From Stutzerimonas stutzeri TS44 (lineage in GTDB: Bacteria; Pseudomonadota; Gammaproteobacteria; Pseudomonadales; Pseudomonadaceae), in assembly GCA_000263395.1 (NCBI GenBank), contig AJXE01000002.1, positions 186,001-250,000 on the forward strand: DNA of 64,000 nucleotides, in the 5' to 3' direction. The notes beneath the pieces are model-generated. The model saw only the letters and a program-made list of their open reading frames with translations, ran no database searches and was not told the origin of the DNA. The position numbers and the translations under genes are program-made. Positions 63,248 to 64,000 of the stretch are shown here, piece after piece; within the stretch, counting starts at the first letter, position 1; every line of letters starts with the position of its first letter.

Positions 63248-63980
63248 ATTTGTTGCCGTCCGGCACGAACACGTAGCCCACGCCCCACACGGTCTGGATA
63301 TAGCGCGGCTTGGAAGGATCGGGCTCGATCAGCCGGCGCAGACGCGAAATCTGCACGTCGATGGAGCGCTCCAGCGCGTCCCACTCGCGGCCGCGGGCGA
63401 GGTTCATCAGCTTGTCGCGGGTCAGCGGCTCGCGGGCGTGCTGTACCAGCGCCTTGAGCACGGCGAACTCGCCGGTGGTGAGCATATGCACCTGGTCGCC
63501 GCGGGTCAGCTCGCGGGTCGCCAACGACAGCTGGTAATCGCCGAAGGTGACGATCTCCTCCTCGCTGCCCGGTGCGCCCGGCACCTGCGGCGCCTGCCGG
63601 CGCAGCACGGCGCGGATGCGCGCCAGCAGTTCACGCGGATTGAACGGCTTGGCCAGGTAATCGTCGGCGCCCTGCTCCAGGCCCTGGATGCGGCTGGTCT
63701 CGTCGCCCTTGGCGGTGAGCATGATGATCGGAACCTGGTTGTTGCTCTCGCGCAGGCGCTGGCAGGCGGACAGGCCATCCTCGCCGGGCATCATCAGATC
63801 AAGCACCACCAGCTGGAACAGCTCGCGGCTGAGCAGGCGATCCATCTGCTCGGTGTTCTCCACGGTCCGCACGCGGTAGCCCTGCTCGTCGAGAAAGCGC
63901 TCGAGCAGGCGCCGCAGACGGGCGTCATCATCGACGATGAGAATCTTTTCACCTTCGTTGGCGGACGCAGTGCTGCTCAT
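63246..63980 (-). CDS. ompR: Response regulator OmpR (AmgR)
   Basis: This 244-residue OmpR-family regulator has a receiver (about 12-125; ILIVDDDARLRRLLERFLDE) with phospho-Asp in LVVLDLMMPGEDGLSA and Lys in DDYLAKPFNPRELLARI. The C-terminal winged helix covers about 145-240 (SIDVQISRLRRLIEPDPSKP). It controls envelope genes with EnvZ. The two genes are 100 bases apart, separated by the repeat pair, and transcribed together on the minus strand. Confidence 0.97.
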   Translation of the reverse strand: MSSTASANEGEKILIVDDDARLRRLLERFLDEQGYRVRTVENTEQMDRLLSRELFQLVVLDLMMPGEDGLSACQRLRESNNQVPIIMLTAKGDETSRIQGLEQGADDYLAKPFNPRELLARIRAVLRRQAPQVPGAPGSEEEIVTFGDYQLSLATRELTRGDQVHMLTTGEFAVLKALVQHAREPLTRDKLMNLARGREWDALERSIDVQISRLRRLIEPDPSKPRYIQTVWGVGYVFVPDGNK

Positions 63981-64000
63981 GGGAACTCCCGGTTTTATCG

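Overview
The window is 64 kb of a GC-rich gammaproteobacterial chromosome. Gene order and protein sequences place it in Pseudomonas sensu lato, most likely the P. stutzeri (Stutzerimonas) group. Signature core runs are thiI-typA and glnA-ntrBC, trmL-hslVU, ubiE-ubiJ-ubiB-hisI-hisE-tatABC-rsmE, cysQ-nudE-yrfG, and pckA-hslO-hslR-rimB-rimK-envZ-ompR. No rRNA, tRNA, CRISPR array or transposase gene was seen.

Layout. 0-4 kb: rarD, an ACT-domain regulator, malate synthase G (glcB) and a small secreted acidic protein. 4.5-5.8 kb: a CsgD-like regulator followed by a CsgC/CsgH-like curli-assembly protein. 5.8-7.2 kb: an alpha/beta hydrolase and phosphoribosyltransferase pair. 7.2-11.2 kb: a molybdopterin oxidoreductase (formate dehydrogenase type, Cys ligand) in an overlapping operon with hydrogenase beta- and gamma-like electron-transfer subunits. 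11.3-13.6 kb: a flavodoxin-fold protein, a 41-residue Tat-like peptide and a GMC oxidoreductase. 13.6-21.6 kb: a complete norVW/norR nitric-oxide detoxification module lying between a 5'-truncated second copy of typA and a 5'-truncated DUF2147 gene plus full-length typA. This looks like an acquired or rearranged block.

21.7-29 kb is the nitrogen-control block (thiI, glnA, two DUF4124 proteins, ntrB, ntrC), with clear NtrC and sigma-54 sites before glnA and ntrB. 29-39 kb is housekeeping: tRNA methylation, the HslVU protease, ubiquinone synthesis, histidine synthesis, Tat export and rRNA methylation. The mcl-PHA cluster that lies before ubiE in P. aeruginosa is absent. At 39-40 kb a DUF4198 gene of visibly different base composition sits between two copies of the last 17 bases of rsmE.

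40-49.6 kb carries dtd, pip, a lipoprotein, a DUF924 protein, fbp, glgP, a cysteine-cluster protein, a thioesterase, cysQ, nudE and yrfG. 49.7-57 kb is more accessory: a hybrid histidine kinase, a glycine-zipper protein, an orphan second SdhB, a soluble FIST-domain chemoreceptor and a nitroreductase. The right end holds pckA, hslO, hslR, rimBK and the envZ/ompR (amgSR) two-component system.

The most interesting structures are the two places where a gene's 3' end is duplicated around cargo (typA around norVWR, rsmE around DUF4198), the unusual formate-dehydrogenase operon, the curli pair apparently without curli subunits nearby, and a dispersed family of short GCTTCAAGCTT/GGAAGCT intergenic repeats.
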